The notes under the pieces were generated by a model. That model worked only from the letters and a program-made list of their open reading frames with translations, did no database searches and was not told the DNA's origin. The translations under genes were made by a program, and so were the position numbers. Positions 10,901 to 18,585 of a stretch of DNA of 64,000 bases are shown here, in pieces (position 1 is the first letter of the stretch; the number at the start of each line of letters is the position of its first letter). Source of the DNA: Saprospiraceae bacterium (GTDB lineage: Bacteria; Bacteroidota; Bacteroidia; Chitinophagales; Saprospiraceae); assembly GCA_020436935.1 (NCBI GenBank), contig JAGQWX010000003.1, positions 62,001 through 126,000 on the forward strand, written 5' to 3'.

Positions 10901-11105
10901 TGGCTTTTTCCATCTGTATCAATACCGAGTTTACCAATACATCAGCACTCGCACCTGGGTAGGCTACAGATACTACAACCATGGGAGGTGCGATATTCGG
11001 GAATTGTGAAATAGGAAGCGTTTTGATGGCCAGCATACCCATAAAAATAATGAGTATGGATATCACAATAGACAATACAGGCCTATGAATAAAACTATTA
11101 AACAT
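7929..11105 (-). CDS. RND multidrug efflux permease (AcrB/MexF, HAE1 family)
   Basis: A 1058-residue inner-membrane proton-driven pump of the hydrophobe/amphiphile efflux-1 family. It opens FIHRPVLSIVISILIIFMG (TM1) and carries the large periplasmic loops between TM1-2 and TM7-8. The proton-relay aspartate motif is seen in TM4 (LVLAIGIVVDNAIVVVEAV), and the TM11 region has RFRPILMTSFAFIAGLIPLL. The length matches AcrB. It lies 26 bases downstream of the adaptor gene and overlaps the channel gene, giving the standard adaptor-pump-channel operon. No TetR- or AraC-type regulator sits beside it in this window. Substrates are likely lipophilic drugs or dyes, but specificity cannot be read. Confidence 0.97.
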   Translation of the reverse strand: MFNSFIHRPVLSIVISILIIFMGMLAIKTLPISQFPNIAPPMVVVSVAYPGASADVLVNSVLIQMEKAINGTPGMKYMTSDATSAGEATIQVVFDIGTDPNLALVNVKTRIEQVTNMLPELVQREGVIVSYTSPNMLMYVNLYSKDKNADEKFLFNYASVNIIPELARLSGVGSAKILGSRQYAMRVWLNPDRMRAYNVSTDEVMEALQEQSIVGSPGRLGQATGKRSQSLEYVLTYAGRFNSPEQYENVILRANPEGEILRLKDVAEIELGSEFYDIYSNMDSHPSAALILKQTYGSNASEVIKEVKAKLDEIKEASFPPGMDYEISYDVSSFLNASIEKVLHTLGEAFLLVALVVFIFLGDWRSTLIPTLAVPVSLIGTFIFMQMFGLTINLITLFALVLAIGIVVDNAIVVVEAVHAKMHDENLGPYQASVKVLHEISGAIIAITLVMTAVFVPVAFMSGPVGIFYRQFSITMATSIILSGVVALTLTPVLCAMILKNPHTQKKSRNLLNRPLQAFNTGFEKVTNKYEGLLFKIANRRVLTYAILLVFCYGIYQVNTTLPAGFIPAEDQGMIYAIIQTPPGSTLERTNDISTKLQEIAEHVEGIQSVSSLAGYEVLTEGRGSNAGTCLINLKEWSHRKHNAMEIIEELEEKAKEIPGATIEFFQPPAVPGYGAAGGFSLRLLDKTNSGDYKAFEKINDDFMAKLKERKELTGLFTFFSANYPQYEIEIDNQAAMQKGVSIAKAMDNLGILIGSTYEQGFIRFGSFYKVYVQAAPEHRRLPEDLLKLYVKNDHDEMVPYSSFMKITKKQGLNEITRFNLYTSSAINGAPAQGFSSGEAIAAIQEVAKTLPRGYGIDWLGLSKDEVGRGNEALYIFLIVLAFVYLVLAAQYESFVIPLSVILSLPVGVFGSFLLLKMMGLANDIYAQVGLVMLVGLLGKNAILIVEFAVQKRLSGMSILNAAVEGAKVRFRPILMTSFAFIAGLIPLLFATGPGAIGNRTIGASAAGGMLFGTIFGVIIVPGLYFIFASLADGKKMIRDEYHNPLTEEIEYHVTETN

Positions 11106-11131
11106 TTTGTTCTTTTTTAGGATGATAGAAT

Positions 11132-12214
11132 TTATTCAGCATGTAGCTTTAGACCTGATACAACCTTGTTTGGATCCTGGAATGCATACTTTATTTCATC
11201 TCCGTCGGTTACTTTTCTGATGCCTTCCAATAGGATTTTTTCATCAGCTTTGAGGCCACTTGATACGATGTATAAGTCAGAAAGTTCCGCAGCAATTTTT
11301 ATTTCTCTTGTTTTTACCCTTTTTTGCTCGTCGATGACAAATACATACTTTTTATCCAATACTTCAAAACTTGCTTTTTGAGGAATGATGACCGCGTCTT
11401 TAAAAGGCACAGGCACCTCAATATTTCCTGTTTCACCATGTCTTAGCAATCCGTTTGGATTGGGAAAAGTAGCTCTGAAAGCAATGTTACCTGTTTCATT
11501 ATTGAATTCACCCTCGATGGTTTCTACAATTCCTGGCTGATCAAACAATTGATTGTTGGCCATCAGCAAATTCACTTTGAGCATCTGACCAGCAGATGTA
11601 TTGGTTTTATAATTGAGGTATTCTGCCTCCGGTACATTGAAGTAGACCCACATTTTACTGTTATCAGAAAGAGTAGTGAGCAATTCGCCCTCGTCCACCA
11701 ATGAACCCTGCCTTACATGAAGACGGTCCATGATGCCTGAAAACGGGGCCCTGATGGAGGTAAACCCAAGGTGCACTTTGGCCATTTCGACTTCTGCCTT
11801 TGCCTTGTCAAGCATTGCTTCTGCGAGCGCAAGTTCATTTTTCGAAATGACATTTTTTTCGGTCAGTACTTTTGCGTTGAGCACTTCGATTTCCTGGGCG
11901 CGCACCTCGGCTTCTGCCTTATGGAGTTCTGCCTCATAAAGATTGGGCATGACCTGGAACATGAGTTGCCCTTGTTTGACAAACTGACCCTCATCCACAA
12001 ATATTTTCTTGAGATAACCTTTTTCAAGGGCTCTCATTTCTATATTTTGAATGGAATGGATCTGACACACATACTCCTTAATGATGGTGGTGTCTTTGAT
12101 CAAGGGAGAGGTAACTGCAAACACAGTTTCTTCCTCTTTCACCTCTTCTTTTTCTTTGCACGAGGCATAGCACAGCATTAAACCCACGCCGGCAAGCATG
12201 AAAATTTTCTTCAT
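11132..12214 (-). CDS. RND efflux periplasmic adaptor (membrane fusion protein)
   Basis: A 360-residue HlyD/AcrA-type adaptor, first gene of the efflux operon. It is a lipoprotein: the signal ends LMLCYASCKEKEE, putting the acylated cysteine near residue 19. A lipoyl half-motif (MRALEKGYLKKIFVDEGQFVKQGQ) is followed by an alpha-hairpin of heptads (about 95-145), then the second lipoyl half, TSIRAPFSGIMDRLHVRQGSLV, and beta-barrel domains. It links the inner-membrane pump to the outer-membrane channel. The gap of about 140 bases upstream suggests the operon promoter lies there, though no strong TAnnTTTG box was recognised. Confidence 0.95.
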   Translation of the reverse strand: MKKIFMLAGVGLMLCYASCKEKEEVKEEETVFAVTSPLIKDTTIIKEYVCQIHSIQNIEMRALEKGYLKKIFVDEGQFVKQGQLMFQVMPNLYEAELHKAEAEVRAQEIEVLNAKVLTEKNVISKNELALAEAMLDKAKAEVEMAKVHLGFTSIRAPFSGIMDRLHVRQGSLVDEGELLTTLSDNSKMWVYFNVPEAEYLNYKTNTSAGQMLKVNLLMANNQLFDQPGIVETIEGEFNNETGNIAFRATFPNPNGLLRHGETGNIEVPVPFKDAVIIPQKASFEVLDKKYVFVIDEQKRVKTREIKIAAELSDLYIVSSGLKADEKILLEGIRKVTDGDEIKYAFQDPNKVVSGLKLHAE

Positions 12215-12354
12215 CTTTGAAATTTTTTGAATGAATTGAAGGACAAATGATGTGAATCGGGATGCTTGTCAAACAAACATTAATCCGATCTGAATAACTA
12301 AAATTGAAAAAGTAGTAGACATTGCTTCAGAACTGAAGCTTAGATGTTTTCGAT

Positions 12355-12762
12355 TTAAATCCTAAAGACCTGGAAAAAGATAAACTTCTTGGCAGAAGTA
12401 AATTGATGACTATTAGGTCTAAAGAAAGTGGAGTATCCCGCACTTAAGGTTTTAAAAAGCTGGTCGGCAAAACAAGGGGCCCAAACCAGAAAATGCAGTG
12501 AGGATTCATTCCCAATTTTTACTTCTTCATCAAATTCTCCTTCTTTTTCTCCGGAAAACAAATCTGCAAAATGCTCATTGTCCGCGTCAATGCCATAAAC
12601 GGCATGCAAAGATAAATTTGAGTTGGTAAGAGATGTACCTGTTGATGTTTCTGTGGCAAAGTGGATGGACTTGATATCTCTGCTATATCCCCAGGCCTGA
12701 TTGGACAAGAGGACTGCCAAAAAGCATAAAGCGATGAAATATTTAAAAATTGTCTTTGCCAT
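12355..12762 (-). CDS. Small exported protein of unknown function
   Basis: A 135-residue protein. The N-terminus (MAKTIFKYFIALCFLAVLLSN, then QAWG) is a clear Sec signal peptide with likely cleavage after AWG. The mature part is acidic in the middle (GEKEGEFDEEVKIG) and ends with an aromatic-rich tail (KKFIFFQVFRI). The frame is open 13 codons further upstream, but a promoter box at 12771-12778 lies inside that extension, so the ATG at 12762 is preferred. It sits ahead of the efflux adaptor on the same strand with a 140-base gap, so co-regulation is possible but unproven. I do not recognise the family. Confidence 0.65.
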   Translation of the reverse strand: MAKTIFKYFIALCFLAVLLSNQAWGYSRDIKSIHFATETSTGTSLTNSNLSLHAVYGIDADNEHFADLFSGEKEGEFDEEVKIGNESSLHFLVWAPCFADQLFKTLSAGYSTFFRPNSHQFTSAKKFIFFQVFRI

Positions 12763-12770
12763 ACAAAACA

Positions 12771-12802
12771 CAAAACTACCTCTACGACAAAATATCAGCA
12801 AA
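12771..12802 (-). promoter_or_regulatory. Bacteroidota-type promoter with almost no leader
   Basis: On the minus strand TTTG (12802-12799), a 20-base spacer, then TAGTTTTG (12778-12771) matches the Bacteroidota vegetative consensus TTTG-N19-21-TAnnTTTG. The expected transcription start, about six bases beyond the box, falls within a few bases of the ATG at 12762, so the mRNA would be nearly leaderless. Confidence 0.6.
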
Positions 12803-13095
12803 TAAAATCTCTTAAAATTTAATTAAACTCAGAATTTTTTCAAAATTCAAAAGAAAGAGATATTATTTAACTGACAGATGGACAGGAGATTAGATATTAG
12901 ATTTACTTTAATGCAATACTGGCTTTGTCTGTATTCGCTTCATATTATTTCGCGGTAATGGTCAGGTTGAAATATTGTGTCAAAAAGCAATCTGAATTCA
13001 GAATAATAATCGGCGAAAGCTTATTTGTGGTTTTGAAATAATACTTATGCAAATGTGCGGTCATTCAAGTCTCCCTAAATATACTTCTGTAGGTC
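12803..13095. other. Intergenic stretch without a visible gene
   Basis: AT-rich sequence between the exonuclease stop and the promoter of the small exported protein. No coding frame, tRNA or convincing terminator hairpin was recognised. Confidence 0.5.
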
Positions 13096-13926
13096 TTAGA
13101 TCGTCTTTCCGAGGCTTTTTGCGTACTCTTTCAGCAGTTTGGTGGTTAGATTTTTCACCTGGCCTGAGAATTCTTTCTCCTGAATCCAGTGATAGTATTG
13201 TCTGTCTTCGTACAAAGTTTTTCCAACCGGTTTGCCAATATATTTACCAAAGTTGAATACAATATCTCCTGTTGGGCTCATGCGCAATTTCTGGGTTACA
13301 TCCAGCATATTACCGTCGCTGAGAAATTTGGCGATGGCAGGCATATCATTTTGAATGGGTGCCGGAGTCGTAAAACCATCACCATCCACATAGTCTACAT
13401 CTTTGTACATCTCTAATTGGCCGCCCAGCACTTCCACAGTAGCTTTCACATCAGCCATTGCATCGTGTGCATCTTCAAGGATTTTGCCGCAATAATGGGC
13501 ATATGCCGCTTTAAGCGTTCGGGGTTCCATTTTGTAAAATATCTTCTGGACGTCAATGAGGTTGCGGTGTTCGATGTCAAAATCGATGCCGGATCTGTAA
13601 AACTCCTCCATCAACATCGGCACGTCAAAGCGGTCTGAATTGTAACCTGCGATATCGGCATTGCCAATAAAGTCAAATATTTTGTGGGCGACTTGCTCGA
13701 AAGTAGGTTTGTTGCGTACCATATCAGGTGTGATGCCGTGTACTGCCATAGCCTCGTCAGAAATTGGAATACCCGGGTTGATGAGCATTTCCATCTCTTC
13801 AGGTTCTTCTTTTCCCGGAACGAATTTGATCAAGGCAATTTGTACGATACGGTCCCTCACAACGTTGAGCCCTGTAGCTTCGAGATCAAAAAATACAAGA
13901 GGTTTCTTTAAGTTGAATTTGTTCAT
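13096..13926 (-). CDS. DEDDh 3'-5' exonuclease (DnaQ-like) with ExoX-type C-terminal domain
   Basis: A 276-residue protein. Its N-terminal ~180 residues form an RNase-T/DnaQ exonuclease: FFDLEATGLN gives the DxE pair, AGYNSDRFDVPML the third acidic residue, and CGKILEDAHDAMADVKAT the H-x4-D end of the DEDDh set. The last ~70 residues (GDIVFNFGKYIGKPVGKTL, with YYHWIQEKEF soon after) match the small accessory domain found at the end of ExoX-like and DUF3820 proteins. It is therefore a metal-dependent single-strand exonuclease, probably in repair or proofreading, rather than the replicative epsilon subunit. It is monocistronic. Confidence 0.9.
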   Translation of the reverse strand: MNKFNLKKPLVFFDLEATGLNVVRDRIVQIALIKFVPGKEEPEEMEMLINPGIPISDEAMAVHGITPDMVRNKPTFEQVAHKIFDFIGNADIAGYNSDRFDVPMLMEEFYRSGIDFDIEHRNLIDVQKIFYKMEPRTLKAAYAHYCGKILEDAHDAMADVKATVEVLGGQLEMYKDVDYVDGDGFTTPAPIQNDMPAIAKFLSDGNMLDVTQKLRMSPTGDIVFNFGKYIGKPVGKTLYEDRQYYHWIQEKEFSGQVKNLTTKLLKEYAKSLGKTI

Positions 13927-14133
13927 AAGTTTATTTTGGATATGCTTAATTGGTGCTTTTTATTTCGATGAATATAGAATGATCCAATTTCTGGTGGTCT
14001 TTTGGGTATTTACTTTATTTTTCAAAGGCGTTTTTCGGAGTGTGCTTTGAATTTTAATTGAAGGCTAACTCTATAATCTTCCGGAGAAAATAGATCCTAA
14101 TTTCAGGTCACGAAGATAGTTTTTTGACCCTAA

Positions 14134-15129
14134 TTACCAAAACAATAGATGGAAGCTCCATTCCTTATTGCTGTACTCTATTGCTGGAGCAGGCATTTTA
14201 AAGATATTCAAACCATTAAAAATACCATTGACGAGGTGATTTTTGGTGCGGATTTTTCTCCAGTTGATGTCTAGACTGAGGTAGTATTGGCGATACCTTG
14301 GCATCACTGAATTAAGGTCGTATGTGGCATCGCCTTCGGTCCATTTATTTTCAAATCCGCCGTAAAGATTCTGTGCTCCAAGCCCTAAAGCAATATTCAG
14401 CCATGAAGGCCAGGCCTTTATGTGTGTCAAACTTTTTATGTCAATGCTTGCCCAATAAGTCTGCACATTGTAATCCTTTAATGCTCTTTCAAGTAAGCCC
14501 GGCCCAAAAAGCTCAGTCGCCCTTCTTTCAAGCGTACTGTATGCTCCACCTCCAACCGCGTTGAGGTGGCTTTTATCGTAGCGGACTGGCAGACTTGACT
14601 CTTTTATAAATACTATCTGCTGGTCCAGCCACCATTCCTGTCCAACAAAAAGTGCTGCACCTGCCAGATTGGCACTTATGTCTCCTATAGAAAATCCCCA
14701 TTGAGTACTAAAACCATCCATCACTTCAATAGTAGTTTGGGATAGCAAGCCAATGGCAGCACCTGTGATCAAACTGTGTTTTTTAGATAAACCTGTCCAT
14801 CTTGCAACATCACAGCTATAAGCAGTCTGGAAATAGGAAGAAAAAACATGTCCGGCTTTATCCATTTGTAACCATTCGCGATTATCATTGAACAATCTAA
14901 AGTCTCCCATAGGATAATCGCGGTACCAGCTGTTGTACAATGCTACCGTCGCAGTACTGTAAGTCGCCACCCCAAGTGCAGCCATACCATAAAACCGGGT
15001 TTTATTGAGATATGGGCTAGGTTGGAAGAAAGATACTTTAGAAGACACAGAACTATCGGGTGGAACAGAGGCCTGACCCATCAGGCAGGAATAGAAAAAA
15101 AGAAGATATGCGAAAAAACCGAGCTTCAT
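14134..15129 (-). CDS. DUF2279 family exported or outer-membrane protein
   Basis: A 331-residue protein with a signal peptide (MKLGFFAYLLFFYSCLMGQA). The diagnostic DUF2279 block runs from FNDNREWLQMDKAGHVFSSY through SQTTIEVMDGFSTQWGFSIG to ISANLAGAALFVGQEWW. The family consists of predicted periplasmic or outer-membrane proteins with YfiM-like features, and its function is unknown. The C-terminal part has alternating hydrophobic strands and ends in an aromatic (LLFW), compatible with a small beta-barrel. A TACCTTTG box sits right before the ATG, so the transcript may be leaderless. Family assignment is good; role unknown. Confidence 0.8.
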   Translation of the reverse strand: MKLGFFAYLLFFYSCLMGQASVPPDSSVSSKVSFFQPSPYLNKTRFYGMAALGVATYSTATVALYNSWYRDYPMGDFRLFNDNREWLQMDKAGHVFSSYFQTAYSCDVARWTGLSKKHSLITGAAIGLLSQTTIEVMDGFSTQWGFSIGDISANLAGAALFVGQEWWLDQQIVFIKESSLPVRYDKSHLNAVGGGAYSTLERRATELFGPGLLERALKDYNVQTYWASIDIKSLTHIKAWPSWLNIALGLGAQNLYGGFENKWTEGDATYDLNSVMPRYRQYYLSLDINWRKIRTKNHLVNGIFNGLNIFKMPAPAIEYSNKEWSFHLLFW

Positions 15130-15507
15130 AATAACAAAGGTAAGGTGGAAATTTAAAGACGCTCACTTTTTTCTGCAATTACCTGCTGTGGCAATAAAAT
15201 AGAGATAAAAACCAAGTCGAAATTAGTTACATCCAACCTATAAGTATATATTGCATGTTTAAATGGCTGAATTACAGTCATGTATTTTATAAAATAATGG
15301 AACTGCAATTTGTTTTTGTTTGCAATTTTAAATTTAAATGTATGTTTGTGGCCTTTTTTAAGACAGTCGGTATTGAAAAGACTTCAGATGCTTTCATAGC
15401 GTAACATTATCAATGGTACATATGTAAGAATCTTAAAATTCTGATAATGCCATGTTTAAAAAGAAACATTCATGCTGTTTTGAACTTTATAATATGAAAA
15501 TAACATT
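15130..15507. other. Divergent intergenic region, promoter of the DUF2279 gene
   Basis: The only recognised signal is TACCTTTG on the minus strand (15142-15135), a good -7 box ending six bases before the DUF2279 start codon; its -33 partner is poor. The remainder, including the region in front of the TlpA-like gene, is AT-rich and shows no gene, RNA or repeat. Confidence 0.4.
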
Positions 15508-16026
15508 GTGATTTCCAAGGTATTAAATTTCGCATTGGTCATTCTCACAGTTACGCTCATTGGTAACTATTTCTACAGACTGCCAAAGTATTCTAGAGGA
15601 AATGTGATCCCAGACATTGCTCTACACAAAATAGATGGTAGCAATGTCAGTCTGGATAGTCTCGCAGATAAAACTTTATTGCTTCATTTTTGGGGTTCCT
15701 GGTGTACCTCTTGCAGACGTGAAAACAAAGAACTTGTAAAATGGTACAGCAATTTTCAAAACAAAAAAGATTCAACAGCGCTCAGTAATTTTGAAATTAT
15801 AAGCATCGCTCTGGAAAGAAAGGAGGGAAATGCTGTTCATGCCATAGCAAAGGACAGTTTGTTTTGGGACAACCATATGGTAGAGTTGGGAGGTTTCTCC
15901 TCTCCAATTGCAGAAGAATACGGAGTAAAAAAGATACCAACTACTTATCTGATCGACAGCAGCAGGAAGGTTTTGCTCATCAATCCCAGCATCAAACAAC
16001 TTGATAAATATTTTAACTCACTATGA
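15508..16026 (+). CDS. TlpA-like membrane-anchored thioredoxin-fold protein
   Basis: A 172-residue thiol-disulfide oxidoreductase of the TlpA/ResA type. Residues 1-23 form an uncleaved N-terminal membrane anchor, with the catalytic domain in the periplasm. HFWGSWCTSCRRENKE has the active CxxC (CTSC), and the cis-proline side is seen in VKKIPTTYLIDSSRKVL. Such proteins reduce apocytochromes or partner disulfides. The start is a GTG; the ATG at 15494 runs into a stop in another frame, so GTG is the best in-frame choice. It is followed by about 180 bases before grpE and appears to be transcribed alone. Confidence 0.85.
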   Translation: MISKVLNFALVILTVTLIGNYFYRLPKYSRGNVIPDIALHKIDGSNVSLDSLADKTLLLHFWGSWCTSCRRENKELVKWYSNFQNKKDSTALSNFEIISIALERKEGNAVHAIAKDSLFWDNHMVELGGFSSPIAEEYGVKKIPTTYLIDSSRKVLLINPSIKQLDKYFNSL

Positions 16027-16097
16027 CAATTGGTAAGTTCAGGACATTTTGACCATCAAAACATGTGAAATGTTGACAAAATGACGGCATTTGGCAC

Positions 16098-16115
16098 TTG
16101 GCAAGACAATTGATA
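16098..16115 (+). promoter_or_regulatory. Conserved motif upstream of grpE, sigma-54-like
   Basis: TTGGCA-AGA-CAATTGATA, 94 bases before the grpE ATG. It matches the dnaK upstream motif at 15 of 18 positions, all differences being in the three-base core. The layout resembles a -24/-12 promoter with TTGA in place of TTGC. Heat-shock co-regulation is the natural reading, but it is untested. Confidence 0.5.
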
Positions 16116-16208
16116 ATATTTTAAAGTTACCTGGTACTTATTTAATATTGGGTTTAATCATGCAATTCATTGAACAATTTATTTTCAGAAATAAAAAGGA
16201 TATTTAAA

Positions 16209-16757
16209 ATGACTATGGATCATCTTACAGACGAAAAAGAAGAGATGAATGAACTCGAGGATGTTCAGCAAGAGACAGTAGATATAGAAGAGAACAAAGG
16301 CCAGTCTGACGAAATAGCTGACTTGAAGGCTCAGGTGGAGGAGTCAAAAGACAAGTATCTGAGGTTGTTTGCGGAGTTCGACAATTACAGAAAACGCACC
16401 ATGAAGGAGGCTTTGGATGTGAGACAGACCGCAGCAAAAGACACCATCATTTCCCTACTTCCTGTGCTTGATGATTTCGAAAGAGCCAAAAAACTTTCTG
16501 ACCATGAGAATAGTACAGAGGTTTTTTCAGAAGGTGTAAGTCTGGTGTATCAAAAGCTTTTTTCTACCCTGGAAGCTAAAGGCCTTAAGGCAATGGAATC
16601 AAATGGTGAGGTTTTCAATCCCGAGTTCCATGAAGCAATCACAGAAATACCAGCCCCAAATGAGGACATGAAGGGCAAAATAATTGATACTGTTGAGAGG
16701 GGATATTTTCTCAATGGCAAAATCATTCGCTACGCTAAGGTAGTGGTCGGAAAATAA
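16209..16757 (+). CDS. grpE: Nucleotide exchange factor GrpE
   Basis: A 182-residue co-chaperone that releases ADP from DnaK. A long acidic N-terminal region leads into a coiled coil (about 40-75), then the conserved LRLFAEFDNYRKRTMKEALD, LLPVLDDFERAKKLS, a GVSLVYQKL helix, and the beta domain ending FNPEFHEAITEIPAP and GYFLNGKIIRYAKVVVGK. The ATG at 16209 is preceded by AAAGGA at 16195-16200 with good spacing; an upstream TTG would only add residues unlike GrpE. It is nine bases from dnaJ and forms a two-gene operon with it. Confidence 0.97.
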   Translation: MTMDHLTDEKEEMNELEDVQQETVDIEENKGQSDEIADLKAQVEESKDKYLRLFAEFDNYRKRTMKEALDVRQTAAKDTIISLLPVLDDFERAKKLSDHENSTEVFSEGVSLVYQKLFSTLEAKGLKAMESNGEVFNPEFHEAITEIPAPNEDMKGKIIDTVERGYFLNGKIIRYAKVVVGK

Positions 16758-16766
16758 AACATACCA

Positions 16767-17939
16767 ATGGCAAAAAGAGATTACTACGAAATTCTCGAAG
16801 TAGATAAAGGTGCAGATGCGGATGCGATCAAAAAAGCATACCGCAAAGTGGCCATGAAGTATCACCCGGACAGAAATCCGGACGATAAGGCCGCAGAAGA
16901 AAAATTTAAAGAAGCAGCTGAAGCATATGAGGTGCTGTCAAATCCAGATAAAAAAGCACGATACGACAGGTACGGCCATGCGGGCGTTGATCCCAATATG
17001 GGAGGTGGTGGCTTCAGCGGTGGTGCCGGCGGATTTACCATGGAAGATATCTTCTCCAACTTTGGCGATGTATTTGGTGGAGAAGGCAGTCCATTCGAAA
17101 GCTTTTTTGGTGGCGGTACCAGAAGATCTACAGGTGGTGGACAGAAAGGCACCAACCTCAGAATCAAAGTCGCTCTGACGCTCGAAGAAATCGAGGCTGG
17201 AGTTAAAAAGAAAATCAAGGTCAAAAAACAGACTTCATGTAAGACTTGCGGTGGCACAGGAGCAAAAGACAGCAACAGCATTTCTACCTGTACAACTTGT
17301 TCGGGTTCGGGTTATGTGAAGATGATCAAAGATACCTTCATGGGGCGTATGGCGACCACTACGGTTTGTCCAAAATGCCAGGGCAAGGGCAAGATGGTGA
17401 CTTCCAATTGCGGCACATGTCGTGGTGATGGTATCGTCATGGACGACGAAGTCATCGAACTCGAAATCCCGGCAGGCGTTGAAGACGGAATGCAATTGTC
17501 CATGAGGGGCAAGGGCAACGCCGGTAAAAATGGTGGTCCTGCCGGGGACTTGCTCATCACTGTTGAGGAATTGCCGCACGACCATTTCTCAAGAGACGGA
17601 CAAAACCTCATCTACGACTTATACCTCAACTTTGCCGACGCAGCTTTGGGTATTTCTGTGGAGATACCAACCATAGACGGTAAGGCAAAGATAAAAATAC
17701 CTGAAGGCACGCAGAGCGGTAAGCTGCTCAGACTCAAAGGCAAAGGGCTTCCGTCTGTACAAGCCTATGGCAAAGGAGATCAGCTCGTTAATGTGAATAT
17801 CTGGACACCAAAAGTCCTGGATGCAGAAGACAAGAGATTACTCGAAGCCATCAGACACAGAGACAACTTCCAGCCGAAACCCACCAAAGAGGACAAAGGT
17901 TTTATTGACAGGATGAAAGATTTCTTCAAAGGACAATAG
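16767..17939 (+). CDS. dnaJ: Chaperone protein DnaJ (Hsp40)
   Basis: A 390-residue type I Hsp40. The J domain (about 4-68) has the essential HPD in KYHPDRNPDD. A Gly/Phe-rich linker (about 75-125) follows. The zinc domain has four CxxCxGxG-type repeats: CKTCGGTG, CTTCSGSG, CPKCQGKG and CGTCRGDG. Two C-terminal beta-barrel domains (GNAGKNGGPAGDLLITV; PTIDGKAKIKIPEGTQSG) end the protein. It delivers substrates to DnaK and stimulates its ATPase. It is the second gene of the grpE-dnaJ operon. Confidence 0.99.
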   Translation: MAKRDYYEILEVDKGADADAIKKAYRKVAMKYHPDRNPDDKAAEEKFKEAAEAYEVLSNPDKKARYDRYGHAGVDPNMGGGGFSGGAGGFTMEDIFSNFGDVFGGEGSPFESFFGGGTRRSTGGGQKGTNLRIKVALTLEEIEAGVKKKIKVKKQTSCKTCGGTGAKDSNSISTCTTCSGSGYVKMIKDTFMGRMATTTVCPKCQGKGKMVTSNCGTCRGDGIVMDDEVIELEIPAGVEDGMQLSMRGKGNAGKNGGPAGDLLITVEELPHDHFSRDGQNLIYDLYLNFADAALGISVEIPTIDGKAKIKIPEGTQSGKLLRLKGKGLPSVQAYGKGDQLVNVNIWTPKVLDAEDKRLLEAIRHRDNFQPKPTKEDKGFIDRMKDFFKGQ

Positions 17940-18022
17940 AAATATGCTGATCAGAAAATAGAAGATAATGATCGTGAATAAACGAAAACATGGTAAATTT
18001 GGGTTACAGCTAGTAAAAAGGA

Positions 18023-18256
18023 ATGTCTACAACAGAGCTTAAAGAAAGAGTCTTAAAAAAAATTGAAACTATTCAAGACGATTATCTGCTTGAAGAGCTT
18101 TTGGATTTCCTGGATTTTGAAACCATGAAAGAGCCATTCGTATTGTCGAAATCTCAAACTTCCGCCATTAGAGAGGCCAAACTTCAAATTGCTAAGGGGG
18201 AAGTTTTTACCAACGCGCAAATTGATGATGAAATTGACCAATGGTTAAACAAATAA
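18023..18256 (+). CDS. Antitoxin-like protein of a ParE/RelE-type toxin-antitoxin pair
   Basis: A 77-residue acidic protein whose stop overlaps the start of a ParE-family toxin frame, the classic antitoxin-first layout. The N-terminal half is helical (ELKERVLKKIETIQDDYLLE, continuing ELLDFL). The C-terminal half (SAIREAKLQIAKGEVFTNAQ, continuing IDDEIDQWL) resembles the toxin-wrapping tail of Bacteroidota antitoxins placed before ParE toxins. In such pairs the antitoxin also represses its own promoter. Because the toxin next to it is broken, this antitoxin is either a solitary remnant or protects against a related toxin elsewhere. The assignment rests mostly on gene order. Confidence 0.65.
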   Translation: MSTTELKERVLKKIETIQDDYLLEELLDFLDFETMKEPFVLSKSQTSAIREAKLQIAKGEVFTNAQIDDEIDQWLNK

Positions 18257-18566
18257 TCTGGTCCAAAAGAGCAAAGGAAGATAGGAAAGAGATTCTGGAA
18301 TATTGGCTTGTTAGAAACAAATCCAACATTTATCCATTAAAAATAAATAATGTATTCAAAGAGGCAATCTAGTGGATTGTAGATCATCTCTTTGTAAGAA
18401 GAAAAACAGATTTTCAGGGGTTTATGTAAAACGTATTAGAGACTACTTGATACTTTTTGAAGACACAGATTCAAAAATAATTATATTGATAATTTGGGAT
18501 ACCAGGAGAAATCCTGAAGATCTTGAAGACATTATCGATGAAAATCAAAAACCAGAACCTGAATAG
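18241..18566 (+). pseudogene. ParE/RelE-family toxin, inactivated by a stop and a frameshift
   Basis: The ATG at 18241 overlaps the antitoxin by 16 bases and opens a frame reading MVKQIIWSKRAKEDRKEILEY, a typical ParE beginning broken here after WSKRAKEDRKEILEYW. It stops at TAG 18370-18372, just where EAI-x-WI would be expected. Reading on in the same frame gives WIVDHLFVRRKTDFQG, then a second stop. The remaining ParE core, VYVKRIRDYLILFEDTDSK then IIWDTRRNPEDLEDII, continues one frame over, after the GGGG at 18417-18420. So one nonsense change and one single-base loss have destroyed the gene. In intact homologues these toxins act on gyrase or ribosome-bound mRNA. Confidence 0.8.
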
Positions 18567-18585
18567 CCAAATTCAAAGTACATAT

